A DNA stretch of 64,000 nucleotides, taken from assembly GCF_025370935.1 (NCBI RefSeq), contig NC_133473.1, forward strand, positions 11,886,903 to 11,950,902, in the 5' to 3' direction. The position numbers were made by a program, and so were the translations under genes. The notes below the pieces were generated by a model, which made no database searches, was not told where the DNA came from, and saw nothing but the letters and a program-made list of their open reading frames with translations. Each line of letters opens with the position of its first letter. The stretch's first letter is position 1. This document shows positions 34,301 through 42,300 of the stretch, in pieces. Origin of the DNA: Choristoneura fumiferana. Its lineage: Eukaryota; Arthropoda; Insecta; Lepidoptera; Tortricidae.

Positions 34301-37300
34301 TAGTGACATTTTTCGAACTAAAATAGTCGAGTGTTCTGGCAGAAGTGTGCGGGGCGGCGTTGTCGTGGTGCCAGAGCAGGTGCGGGGTTCCGGACTTTGG
34401 CCGCTTGTCACACCAAGCTGACAGCACCTGTGGAGCACAAACTGTCACATACCATTCTGAGTTGACAGTTCTTTGATCCTCTAGCACCACAGTCGCAATA
34501 TGGCCTGTCTTGCAGAAAAATGAGGCAACTATTAGTTTCTGTGTGCTTCGTGCTCGGCGACATTTTGTTGGAGTCGGTTCATCTTCAAAGCACCATACCG
34601 TTGACTGCCGCTTTGTTTCAGGATCGTAGTTATACAACCATGTTTCATCACTTGTCAGTTTATCATACACAGTTTTCTTCTCGCCAGCATCGAATTTATT
34701 TATCATAAATTTACACCAATCCACGCGGCGGTCTTTCTGCAAATCGTTGAGTTTATGCGGCACTCATCTCGAACAACGCTTATGGTGGGACAGTTGTCCA
34801 TGAATTATGGTTTGCAGTGCTGCTGATCCAAATGCCTAGATCACGCTCAAGCTCTACGTATGTAATTCGTCGGTTCCACGATTTTTTTCCACGGCTTGCA
34901 CATTTTCTTGAGTAACTGCGGTTGGCGGTCGCCCCGACTTCGCCTCATCTTCAAAGCTCTCCCGCCCTCTTTTAAATTCAGCAAACCAATTAAAGACAGT
35001 TGCACGAGAACAAACAGACTCACCAAAAGTCGTGGCTTAAAGTTCAAAACATTCTTGGGGCTTTGAACGTTTTTTAAAGTCATAATAAATCATAACTCGA
35101 AAATCACGTCGACTAAGTTCCATTGTAACCGCAAATTCCCGCCAGAATCAATCAGAAAAAAAATATTTAAAAAAATATTACGCAGATTTCCGGAGTATTC
35201 CATTTTTAAATTTATAGCTATTTAATCAGCCTTCACGGTGGTGTATAACTGGCCAGTATCAAATCAATCAAACGAGCATGGAGTATCTAATTGACAAGAT
35301 TTAATTTTTTTAACATCTGTTAATTACTACAGGAATCGAAAGAGTTTTGCCTCCTGAACATGGGGAAATATATATTATAATTGATTTCTCCATATTAAAA
35401 AAAATACAAAAAATTGAAAAAATATGTCTGAATTTGCCAACACTACCACAGAATAGATATGTTTCCTTTGCCTTTATCACCAGAAAAAGGAGCGGTCATA
35501 ATTTTGATATTGTCTCTATGCAACGTCTACGTCAGATTTACGTGATCTTTTTTTTAAGAGACTAGACAAAAGTAATAGATCTATTGTGTCGTAGTTTTGG
35601 AGTTATGCCCTTTTAGAATAAGCACATCTTAAAAAAAATGTAATAAATTAATTAATAGTTGTAGCGAAATTTTAAAAATATCAGCGTTTTTCTCTTTTCA
35701 AACAGAATACAGAGAACGAATCAAATTATAGTCTTAGAAATATGAAATCTTTTGGCATGACCCTCGTAAAGTATATATTATTAAAGTGGATTAAAGACAA
35801 TCAAACACAAAGGGGTTCAACTTTTTTGGTGACGGAGCCTCAAAATAGCCAGATGCACCTACTGGTTTTTTTTAATTATGGCCAGTAGTTTTGCGGTGCG
35901 CCTGGAGAAGCTTCGCGGAGCCCCTGGGCACAGAATATATAATAGTATTGACGTACCCTGGGCTTCGCGGAGCACACTGAGTAGGGCTTCATTGAAAAGG
36001 AAAATTTGCGAACTGTAGACAAATAGGGTAACATGATCCAGACAAATTAATTTTCGAATCTATGTTTTTATAAAATTAATGTATTTTTTTCCTTGGTCAC
36101 GCTCACGCTACCCCTCCGGCGTCTTACGTACGTCAAAGTCGTAAAATGTCCAGGTGCCCAGGTTGTAGAATGACCAGGTAGTAGAATGTCAAGATCGTAA
36201 AATAACCAGGTGGTAGAATATCAAGGTCGTAAAATAACCAGGTAGTAGAATATCAAGGTCGTAAAATAACCAGGTAGTATAATGTCAAGGTCGTAATATA
36301 ACCAGGTAGTAGAATGTCAAGATCGTAACATACTCGTAACCAGGTAGTTAAATGCCAGCAGGGCTACTACGAAACTCGAAACTCGAAGTTCGTATCATAC
36401 CGTCCCTCTCGCTCTCGTATTAAATAGTTTAAGTGTCAGAGGGACCGCACGACACGAACTTCGAGTTTCGAGTTTCGTAGTAGCCCTGCAGGTGGTAAAT
36501 TGATATTAATAGTACAGTTGTCAGGTGTGCCTCAATTGGTGCGAAGTGTATGCTGCATTGAAATCATGCACAGCTTTTTGGGGTTTCGTACCTAAATGGG
36601 TGCCAAGTTCAATGGTGAGTCCTGAAATTTATTTATAACAACTTAAAATATTTCATAAGAAAATATCATTTTGTCTCATCCTACTAATATCCAACTTCCT
36701 ACTTACTAATATTATAAATGCGACAGTTTGTGGGTTTGTTTATTTGTTACTGCATCACGTCTAAACCGCTGAACCGATTTAGATGAAATTAGATATACAG
36801 ATAGTTTGAGTCCCGAGGAAACATAGTTCCCGAAGCATAGCATAGTTCCCGCGGGATAGCGAAAAAAAATTCTACGCGGACGGAGTCGCGGGTAACAGGC
36901 TAGTAACTTTTATATTATAGCATTTATAGTCTTCGCAATTTGTAAAGCTGTAAGTTATTATTTTATTCTTCCGACCATTTGGCTTGCTGGTAGAAACTAG
37001 CCATCGATAGGGGTCTTCCAAGACTGTTTTAGTAGGTACTTAATTATAATTCGTATATGAGAACAAACCGTCAGAACTTCAATATATTATCCTATGAGAC
37101 GAAATTATATTTTTATTTGTTTTGAACACGATAATGGTGATAAACAGACCACATACGGATAAGGGAGAATTTAGATGACATGTTTTTCTCTTGAAGTGTC
37201 TTGAAGTGTAAAATCCGAAAAAGCTAATGAAGCGTAAAGTAACTAACTACCGACCGACCATCTAACTTTTTCCAAATCCAAAGTTTGTCTTACCTGTACA

Positions 37301-37364
37301 AAAGTTTCAAAAATGTTCCAAATCCACGGCAAGTTGCAACCTCACCGGTGTAAGTTATTGTCAT
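10371..37364 (-). CDS. Best: Bestrophin, calcium-activated chloride channel family
   Basis: Minus-strand coding exons: 37364-37294, 27214-27104, 26312-26141, 21055-20853, 20766-20598, 20321-20073, 19981-19721, 18698-18455, 12896-12711, 11035-10887 and 10490-10371. Phases agree at every junction and sum to 645 codons; a further exon near 18.0-18.1 kb is listed separately. Visible family marks: start MTITYTGEVATCRGFG; RWRGSIYKLVW; IPLSFVLGFYVTVVMNRWW with PWPD; KHWMPIVWAASIVTRARKEG; NKFRGQAGLLLSYDTISVPL; FFFYMGWLKVAESLINPFGE; the acidic GEDDDDFEVNWLIDRDLQ that forms the calcium clasp in known bestrophins; then DEMHHEHPELIKDQYWDEVF. Several hydrophobic segments fit the known membrane pore. After about residue 400 the protein has a Ser/Thr/Pro-rich, poorly conserved cytoplasmic tail ending in an acidic-to-basic helix. 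Family assignment is firm; tail splicing is uncertain. Confidence 0.93.
10887..11035 (-). CDS. Best: Bestrophin penultimate exon
   Basis: 149 nt reading DEIDGDGGDTGDDPDNDMDE, then FDRLRSIREQHRRAKYLQKL: an acidic stretch followed by a basic helix. Acceptor TTTGCAG, donor GTTGGT. A palindromic MITE begins only 26 nt upstream of the acceptor side of this exon (11061-11157). The exon fixes the frame of the preceding one because only one incoming phase avoids a stop at its third codon. Confidence 0.8.
11061..11157. mobile_element. Palindromic MITE beside a bestrophin splice acceptor
   Basis: Left arm GGCCGTATTGCCTAAC and GACGCTCGCGATCGCAA; right arm TTGCGATCGCGAGCGTC and TTAGGCAATACGGCC. The whole folds into a hairpin of about 97 bp. 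A half copy (GGCCGTATTGCCTAACGTTT) occurs at 54726-54765. Confidence 0.8.
11301..11465 (+). mobile_element. SINE, 5'-truncated copy 3
   Basis: Body and tail of the 7279-7570 family (ACGGTGAAGGAAAACATTGT to GTGGGACGTATATAGGCTGG, GATGA), lacking the tRNA head. Lies in the bestrophin intron upstream of exon 11. Confidence 0.7.
11905..12466. repeat. Dispersed element with TTTTTAGGGTTCCGTA ends
   Basis: Opens CTTTTTAGGGTTCCGTAGCC and closes GGCTACGGAACCC, with a GTCTGTCTGTCTTTCTGTCC stretch inside. Related remnants end TACGGAACCCTA(AAAA) near 23.18, 42.06, 48.59 and 57.07 kb. Non-coding; class not assigned. Confidence 0.6.
12478..12600. mobile_element. Decayed hairpin MITE (GGGCTACTCC family), copy b
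   Basis: GAAATTCGAAAATCGAACTT at left, GATACGAAGTTCGAA at right, with the shared core CTCTCGTATTAAATAATATA. More diverged than the other copies. Confidence 0.55.
12711..12896 (-). CDS. Best: Bestrophin tail exon, GC-rich, two open frames
   Basis: 186 nt between TTCCAG acceptor and GTATGC donor, far more GC-rich than its surroundings. In the frame that joins correctly to both 18455 and 11035 it reads TRLSSSAPTHWARPVGNTSP and then a Ser/Pro/Asp-rich segment, with G or C at nearly every third codon position. A second frame, entered if the 148-nt exon form is included, is also open across the exon and is arginine-rich, then stops three codons into the next exon. Confidence 0.75.
14389..14640 (+). 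other. Unassigned open frame with protein-like composition
   Basis: An open stretch of 84 codons after an in-frame stop, with an ATG at 14437 and stop at 14638-14640. The residues (for example GLIFNGMAFNVRVHEKHGRC, later DKDCHFTYLRANKGSLALS) are balanced and not low-complexity, unlike most chance frames nearby, and the DNA is less AT-rich than its flanks. I do not recognise a family. It could be a decayed transposon fragment or a processed gene remnant on the strand opposite to bestrophin. Confidence 0.25.
15341..15420 (-). mobile_element. SINE tail fragment with (ATG)n
   Basis: Reverse complement of the common SINE 3' end: a CATCATCAT run, then CCCAGCCTATATACGTCCCA and CTGCTGGGCACAGGCCTCCT. 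Only the last 80 bp of the family consensus seen at 7.3 kb remain. Confidence 0.7.
16499..16909. mobile_element. Doubly nested palindromic MITE
   Basis: The end motif GGCCGCTTGTAGACGTCCGT opens at 16499 and again at 16603 (slightly changed); its complement closes at 16825 and again at 16909. Each arm also carries the words CCGGACAACGGACC, GCGGTGTTGTAT and CACCGGACACTT. The inner unit is a full palindrome inside an outer palindrome. Confidence 0.75.
17974..18121 (-). CDS. Best: Bestrophin alternative tail exon (18121 to 17999 or 17974)
   Basis: After a TTGCAG acceptor, the exon continues the frame left by 18455 and reads VGRFTISASNPTLNK, then ANDVIEEVDEQATIT. Two donors are possible. The better-looking one (AACAG/GTAATC, exon end 17974) gives 148 nt and changes phase; the weaker one (ACCA/GTATGG, exon end 17999) gives 123 nt and keeps it. 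Skipping the exon also keeps phase. The open, acidic reading frame and a good acceptor support a real exon, but which form is used cannot be settled from sequence alone. Confidence 0.6.
18455..18698 (-). CDS. Best: Bestrophin tail exon with Ser/Thr-rich cytoplasmic segment
   Basis: 244 nt between TACAG acceptor and GTGAGA donor; reads QLQMNDDAQSGIHFIVSRGS, a basic KRGRKEDR patch, then TNSVTSMLKRLFSKEDQRQP and NQSQVQTDGGE. The RTNS and SKED patches look like possible kinase sites, but this is only a motif impression. Phase 1 at its end. Confidence 0.85.
19721..21055 (-). CDS. Best: Bestrophin core exons (four exons)
   Basis: Exons 21055-20853, 20766-20598, 20321-20073 and 19981-19721 encode most of the conserved channel domain. 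Short introns of 86, 276 and 91 nt separate them, in contrast to the 5-10 kb introns elsewhere in the gene. The last of these exons ends in a donor with an unusual context (GAG/GTTAGA). The acidic calcium-clasp run and the DEMHHEHPELIKDQYWDEVF signature fall on either side of the 20073/19981 junction. Confidence 0.92.
22019..22247 (+). pseudogene. Mariner transposase N-terminal fragment
   Basis: MELTREHFRAIIYHNFRRGL, then PSQTTIYRWYAEFRR and GRPRTAVTHENI: the DNA-binding helix-turn-helix region of a mariner transposase. It is cut off at about residue 76, exactly where the tandem array begins. No catalytic domain follows. Confidence 0.75.
22248..22720. repeat. Tandem array, period about 147 bp, three units
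   Basis: Successive units share GTGAAATAGGGGATGAAA (near 22322, 22469 and 22614), ATATGGAAGATCGTCATTGT and AGATAAATAGATATTTGTTC. The same unit is arrayed at 55930-56470. Open frames on both strands here are repeat shadows. Confidence 0.75.
24131..25190 (+). pseudogene. Mariner transposase pseudogene, interrupted
   Basis: MNLTRENFRAMIFYDFRCHL and PSRATIYNWFNEFKRG mark the N-terminal DNA-binding part; LTEAQKLRRVDWCRQMIQRF and LTSDESWVYCYNPETKRQS the start of the catalytic domain. After a foreign 123-bp insert, the frame resumes with TIVLEDQKTVTAEWYTNN and ILLHHDNASSHTARRTID, then a stop, and PYSPDLTPCDF follows too closely, so about 15 residues before the third aspartate are missing. Frameshifts and stops make it dead. 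Confidence 0.8.
24746..24868. mobile_element. Short retroposon insert in mariner, 7-bp target duplication
   Basis: CAGGTCA occurs at 24739-24745 and 24862-24868, bracketing a segment that starts with a CATCATCAT run and contains CAGCCGAAAGACGTCCACTG and CGCATCCACCGCGATCCC, a common lepidopteran SINE-type 3' end in reverse orientation. The mariner reading frame continues on both sides. Confidence 0.7.
25222..25753 (+). repeat. Dispersed repeat A, copy 2
   Basis: Opposite orientation to 335-872 and similar along the whole length, from CAATAATG / GGCAAGGGGTTTCGTC to GGTCGCGGGTGAGCAAG. Non-coding. Confidence 0.7.
26141..27214 (-). CDS. Best: Bestrophin exons 2 and 3
   Basis: Exon 2 (27214-27104) reads WRGSIYKLVWLDLLCFLLFY and then RLLLDEHSK, the first membrane segment. 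Exon 3 (26312-26141) reads VFEGVVNYCSFHGNVIPLSF, then VLGFYVTVVMNRWWNQYTSI and PWPDSIAVFVSATVHGQ, including the conserved FVLGFYV and RWW motifs of the pore-lining region. The 0.8-kb intron between them shows nothing further. Confidence 0.92.
28479..28676 (+). repeat. Dispersed repeat, AATATTATAAATG to GCAACAGCTAGTA
   Basis: Begins CTTAATATTATAAATGTGAA, contains CGCGGGATAGCGATAAACGA and ends GTCGCGGGCAACAGCTAGTA. Further copies: 36706-36905, 44655-45016, reversed at about 32707-34064, and a long composite one at 55776-57551. Very common type in Lepidoptera; non-coding. Confidence 0.7.
28826..28965. repeat. Imperfect palindromic repeat with ATCATGAAAT and CCTAGG words
   Basis: GTAAAATCCGCCAGATCATG at left faces ATTATCGGATTTTG at right, with CCTAGG in both halves and CATTTCATGAT in the middle. 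Confidence 0.5.
29988..30112. mobile_element. Hairpin MITE (GGGCTACTCC family), copy c
   Basis: GGGGGGCTACCACGAAATTC at left, AATTTTGTAGTAGCCTCC at right, core AATATTATTTAATACGAGTG. Orientation of the core is opposite to copy a. Confidence 0.7.
32829..33180 (-). mobile_element. LINE 3' end fragment with poly(A)
   Basis: The minus-strand peptide GKRTRIYITPRLFNNIPLEN followed by FKNKLNKFLLEK resembles the ORF2 C terminus of jockey-like LINEs; about 130 nt downstream on that strand is a run of A. Severely 5'-truncated. Confidence 0.65.
33424..33950. repeat. Tandem array, period about 120 bp, four full units and a partial
   Basis: The phrase GTGTTATTCCAGACGTCC (with small changes) recurs near 33456, 33580, 33697 and 33819; each unit also has CTACCTACATACCAAATTTC and TCCCGTGGGAATATCGGG. 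Overlapping open frames at 33457-33923 are products of the repeat. Confidence 0.8.
34047..35120 (-). pseudogene. Mariner transposase, nearly full, frameshifted
   Basis: The minus-strand frame 34763-34047 (238 aa) holds the whole catalytic half: LTSDETWLYNYDPETKRQST, HLLWHHDNAAPHTSARTLDY and PHPPYSPDLAPCDF. The second and third aspartates (HHDN and PCD) are 34 residues apart, the mariner DD34D spacing. The N-terminal DNA-binding half (35120-34850) is present in another frame, with CSRATVFNWFAEFKRG readable. At least one frameshift separates the halves, so the copy is inactive. Confidence 0.85.
36137..36352. repeat. Minisatellite, about 32-bp unit
   Basis: About six units alternate the phrases AACCAGGTAGTAGAATGTCA and AGGTCGTAAAAT. 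It ends directly against hairpin MITE copy d. Confidence 0.8.
36358..36490. mobile_element. Hairpin MITE (GGGCTACTCC family), copy d
   Basis: CAGGGCTACTACGAAACTCG at left and its complement CGAGTTTCGTAGTAGCCCTG at right, core ATTAAATAGTTTAAG. Arms are nearly perfect, so it is among the younger copies. Confidence 0.8.
36706..36905 (+). repeat. AATATTATAAATG-type dispersed repeat
   Basis: CTAATATTATAAATGCGACA start, CGGACGGAGTCGCGGGTAAC near the end, closing GGCTAGTA. Same family as 28479-28676. Confidence 0.65.
37294..37364 (-). CDS. Best: Bestrophin exon 1, coding part
   Basis: 71 nt: ATG then 22 further codons plus AG, closed by a GTAAGA donor. The peptide MTITYTGEVATCRGFGTFLK followed by LLY is the canonical bestrophin N terminus, and the split arginine codon joins exactly to the exon at 27214 (giving R-WRGSIYK). 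The intron it opens is about 10 kb. Too short to stand out as an open frame. Confidence 0.9.
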
Positions 37365-38125
37365 CTTGCTCTTATTTAATTTGTAACAGCATACAACACA
37401 AACATTGTTTTTTTTTATTACTTATTAACCGATGCAGCGCATCCCAAAGTTCTTAACTATCTGTATAAAGTGATAAATTATTTTAAGATTAGGCTGGCCC
37501 TTAATTTTTTTTACACTAACAAGTAAAAAGGTGTACATTTAATTATTTTAATAAAAGTTCGATAAATGCAAACGATTTTTTAACATTATCACACTGATCA
37601 CATTCACGTTGATCCAATGCATGTTTAGGGAATAACCGAATAACTAAAATTAACTGCAGCGAAACAAATGCTGCAGCACTGCTTTGTTATTCGGACAGCA
37701 TTAGTTTGTAGGTACATAAAAAATCAACACTTCCACTCCACTTCACGACCAAGCCGACACAATAATAATCCGACATGTGCGATGCGCCGGTGTGCGGCAT
37801 AGGCTTACTAGCACTAGCACTCCACTCACTTCACTAACTACCACTATTAGCACTATATATATAGCATACACGAACAGACAAGAACAACGAAATCAACCAC
37901 AGAACATTTTAAGTTGTTCTGTCTGTGATCGAACGAAACGAGTCATTGAACGAATACAACGAATGGATTAGCAGACGAAAATAAAATACAAAGCACGCAC
38001 AACGCGCACGTGTGCGTATGGCGTGCACACAGTGTGAGTGAGTGAATGAATGAATGATATAATTACGGTAGTACTATTAGTTATTCTGTGATATAATACA
38101 GATACAATACAAGTATATGTTTGCT

Positions 38126-38243
38126 GCTGGGCTACTCCGAAACTCGAAGTTCGTGTCGTGCGGTCCCTCTGACACTTACACTGTTTGATACGAGAGCGAG
38201 AGGGACCGCACGACACGAACTTCGAGTTTCGGAGTAGCCCGCC
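38126..38243. mobile_element. Hairpin MITE (GGGCTACTCC family), copy e
   Basis: GGGCTACTCCGAAACTCGAA at left with its complement at right; core GACACTTACACTGTTTGATA. Arms are nearly identical. Confidence 0.8.
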
Positions 38244-38663
38244 TGGATCGGTGGGTAGGGTTACCATATATCACTATTTTCCGAATTTTCTGCAAAATTG
38301 TAAAAGAAAGGAATAGTAAGTATTGCTTCGATCAATGAAGTAACTCGTGTATTGGCTCGTGAAAATCATCATTTGGTGAAATGGAACTGAGGATGAAGAC
38401 CACATTTGACCAACGGGGCTACTACTCAGTAATAATACTTCACTGGTTGAATTTAAATTGCTTTAACACAGTTGCTAAGCAATTTATGCGCAGCGTAATG
38501 CATATGGTGAAATGGAACGGGTGGTGAAGCACCAGGTCTCCTCATTAATTAACGTGCTCTGCATCGGAAAAAGCAATCTTTCCTTTCGTAAAAGGTGACG
38601 AGCAGTTCACATTTAACTATTGTATCTTAGATTATATACGCTAAAAAGCGTGAAAAAAATGTA

Positions 38664-38871
38664 GGTATAACAAAAAATTTAACCGACTACAAAAAAACCA
38701 TGAATATAATTCTCTACCAGTCTGAAGTCGGTGCCTCAGCACGAGCCAGCAGGAGTGATTGAAGCCTAATAAGTATATGTATCCTCCTGCTGGCTCGTGC
38801 TGAGGCACCGACTTTACTGGTAGAAAATAATTTTCATGGTTTTTTGAAGTCGGTTAAATTTTTGCTATACC
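38664..38871. mobile_element. Palindromic MITE with TTTAACCGACT ends
   Basis: GGTATAACAAAAAATTTAAC at left faces AAATTTTTGCTATACC at right. Inner arms carry GTCGGTGCCTCAGCACGAGC and its complement around a short AT spacer. Confidence 0.75.
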
Positions 38872-39374
38872 TAGCTTTTTCTTAGTTTACTTAGTTTACA
38901 TTCTATTCTACCCCATTGTACCTCGATCTGCGCGATACGACGTCATCAATAAGCTTGTCTATGGTTTTCATTTAGTTGCATTTTTATTTTTCATTGTCTT
39001 CAAATATTCCAGTGCACACCGCATCTTACTGATATTATTTCTGGTTGAGTACAATAATATTTGAAGTTTTTGATTCTCCTGTAGTAGGTTTTTAAAGATT
39101 ATTTACATAAATTACTGCATGAATATCAGAATTAAATTAATAAGTACTGGCAACACTACATGTATGTCTTTGGCGTTGATAACTTTTTAATTCATGAAAA
39201 TGCCAAAATGGCTGAACTTCTACAGTATTTGCGTCAGTGGATTAATGTAAAAGTTTAGGTTTTGTTAAAAATCTTATACGAATTATACCTATAGCCACTC
39301 CATATTTCATGTGCATCTATAAACCTCCCACGAACGAATGTCAATATAACAGTTACTAATTAGCAACTTTCATT

Positions 39375-42300
39375 ATGAGTGAAACTGCATTGACCGAGTC
39401 AAATTCTTTGGACCCTCTTGTGCCGGCTGACGAAGATGTTAAATTCCCGCCTTTACCTGGTAAGCACTTTATATTGGCATATAACACTGCTATAATAAAG
39501 TGGTGTAGATTGTCCTTATGTCACTTTTGTTACAGAACCAAGGGATGTAGATTTTGATGAAGATATTAGTGAGGATGAAAGAACTTTTTACAAAACTAAA
39601 TTTAATGGTGAGTATTGTAATTTGCTGATTAATTTTAATAACTTCTTAGCAACGTGAAAGATCATGGCAAAGCTTAACTCGCGAAATAGATAATTGCTGT
39701 CTGGTTTGGTTTGGTCTGGATACATAACATTTACACTCATGGGATGGGGTGGCCTCACTACTTAAGTGAGAGTATGATTGAGCCCAGTGTCTTAGTAGTG
39801 CCAACTGCCACATTAAGAGGCTTAATAGAGGAGAGGAATCTGTTTTTTCTTTTCATTCAAATTTACAATTTCCACCCTAAATTGTATTTAAAGTTTTTTT
39901 TTATAACTTGTTTTCACTTTAACAGTTACATCTTTTCAAATTAAAGGTTTAAATTACCTAATCAATTAATTATATTTAAAACCTTTTTTAAATCACTCTT
40001 AAACACACTTGTTGTCTGTTTGCAAAATACTTAATGAATATTATGTTAAGCTGTTTATTTATTTTGACACCAATAAACTGAGCTTAAGGCCCAAAACCAC
40101 GAAGGTGGCGAATTCCGATTTTGTAATTTGCAAGTAAAATCTTGAAAGGAATAGCACAATTAAAGACAACACACTCAGGGATTGTAGAACCGGTTTTATT
40201 AAATACTGGTATATAAATTGACAAATTATTACCGCTCAAAAGAGAATACCTAGATATTCTATTGTATTTTTCACCTACGATGAATTCTGTGACACTTGAA
40301 AATTTACCATATTACGCATACTATGTTTGCAAAATATTTTTTTTATAAATAATTTCTATGTTGAAGCAAAATAATGAAAAAAATGTAAAACTGTACTTTT
40401 TTAAATATATAGCAATATCAGTGTCCACTAAATAGACTCCATGGAATACGATGGAAAAATATATATTTTTTATAATGATGCAATGTGTGAAACAGAACAG
40501 AGTAGTGACGTGACACGACATTATCGGCAATTGCTGCGGTTCATTATTCAATAACAATGAACACTAAGATATTTTAATGTTTTAAACAAAACTTGCAAGG
40601 TTTTGTAACCATGGCTATTTGGAACCATTGTGGAACACGATCACAGCCATCTTGTGCCTCTTGTGGCCAGTGGTTCTCAGTATCACTGTCAGGACGAGTG
40701 TGTCTGCCTACCATACGAGTTGAATTTCCATTGCATTTTTTTTGCATTGTACTTTGTTATTGTTCATTTCTGTTATTATTGTTGTTGACTGTTTGTCGTT
40801 AAGTTTTAAGTTTGTTGTTATTTTTTGGCAAAATGCCAGTTTTGCAAGACTGTTTTGAACTCCCAGAGTCGGGAGTTTGTAATTCGTTTGAGGGATTATT
40901 TCCAGCAAGAACGAGAAAACGGTGGCCCAGTGGGCGGAAAAGTGGAATAACATATTTTTTAAAATATAATGCAACTTCTCCAAAAATACGCACTAATAAA
41001 TCTTTGTTTTGATTGTTCACTCGATAAATGGTGCATCTCTAAAACTGTCAAACTCGAAACGTCACAGAACTCATTATAAGTGAAAAATATTATAATTAGA
41101 GGTATTGTTGTCATTTACGCTTTTGTATTTATCTCTATGTATGTATACCTGTATTCAATACAGCTATTAATTTCACTTGAAAGGCAAGGTGTCACTAACT
41201 AGACATTAATACTGAAATGCAACAAATAGGTGTAATTAGAGTACGTCACGCAATAGGCTATTTTAAAAACTGGTTAGTTATACCTACACCTTGATACTTA
41301 ATTTATCCCTAAAACAAATTATTTTATAGAAAACTAATATTAATGGACCTTTAACCTTGTTTTCTGTTAAATTAATGACAATTACTTATTTTTAATTTTT
41401 TTTTTAAGGTATAGATATAACCAAGTAATTTCAATAGTATTAAATGCTTATTTACTTAAATTCATTCAGATTTATTTTTATGAGTTGCCAAAGCAAATTC
41501 TCCACCTTCATGATTTTGGGCCATAACAAATGGGTTTTTTTTTTTCAGAAAATGAGCATTACTGTACAATAAATAAATAAACACTTCTGAGAATATATGG
41601 ATAATAAATTATAAAAAAAAAACCGGCCAAGACACGCGCGCAAAGGGATCCGTACCATTATCTGTAACAACATTAGACATTAGGCAAAAATGGCAAAAAA
41701 ATCACTTTTGTTGTATGGGGGCCCACCTTAAATATTTATTTTATTTGAATTTAATTATTTATTTTTATAGTGAATATACAACAAATATTCTGTGAATATT
41801 GCAAGTGTCTTCCTGTTGCCATTATTAATATTGAGCAAAAAATTGTATGGGATTTATTATTATATTTATTTTATTGTTTTTAGTATTTGTTGTTATAGCG
41901 GCAACAGAAATACATCATCTGTGAAAATTTCAACTACCTATCTATTTAGCTATCATGGTTCATGAGATACGATCTGGTGACAGACAGACAGAAGACAGGA
42001 CAGTGGAGTCTTAGTAATAGGGTCCCGTTTTTACCCTTTGGTTCTGTATGGAACCCTAAAAATATAATTGTTACATGTCTTGGTTTAAGAGTGATTGTCC
42101 ACAGTCCCTATTTTGTCAATGAGGTCATGTTAAAAAAATAATTTTTAACTTGACCTCATTGCTAAATGATCCACTGTCCTGATGTCCTGGTTTGGCATTC
42201 AAACCTTTACTGTCACCTTCCTTACTCATCTTCTATTTTTGTACCATCAATTTATATGAGGTCCACAGAGTTGATCTGATTGCATTTATGGTCCACAGTA

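Larger units (their letters stand above)
32651..35766 (-). mobile_element. Mariner element with TIRs and TA duplication, carrying nested inserts
   Basis: Terminal repeats are visible: CGTGGGTCATGCCAAAAG at 32651 and its counterpart CGAGGGTCATGCCAAAAG (minus strand) ending at 35766, each flanked by TA. Between them lies a minus-strand mariner transposase (about 35120-34050) and, between its 3' end and the left TIR, a second repeat inserted at about 32707-34064. The element is therefore far longer than a normal 1.3-kb mariner. The 35.3-35.7 kb part next to the right TIR has no identified content. Confidence 0.7.
27215..37293 (-). other. Bestrophin intron 1, 10 kb
   Basis: No host exon was found. 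It contains an AATATTATAAATG-type dispersed repeat (28479-28676), a palindromic ATCATGAAAT/CCTAGG repeat (28826-28965), hairpin MITE copy c, the nested mariner region (32651-35766), a 32-bp minisatellite and hairpin MITE copy d. Segments 29.0-29.9 and 30.2-32.6 kb are AT-rich with nothing recognisable. Confidence 0.65.
37365..39374. other. Shared upstream region of bestrophin and ADD1
   Basis: The two genes diverge from this 2.0-kb stretch. It holds hairpin MITE copy e (38126-38243) and a second palindrome (38664-38871). Promoters and 5' UTR exons of either gene may be here but none can be placed from sequence alone. Confidence 0.55.

Noticed and set aside
40593..41020. Cluster of small open frames on both strands in ADD1 intron 2
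   Set aside because: No domain, no splice phase match with ADD1 exons, and low-complexity parts.
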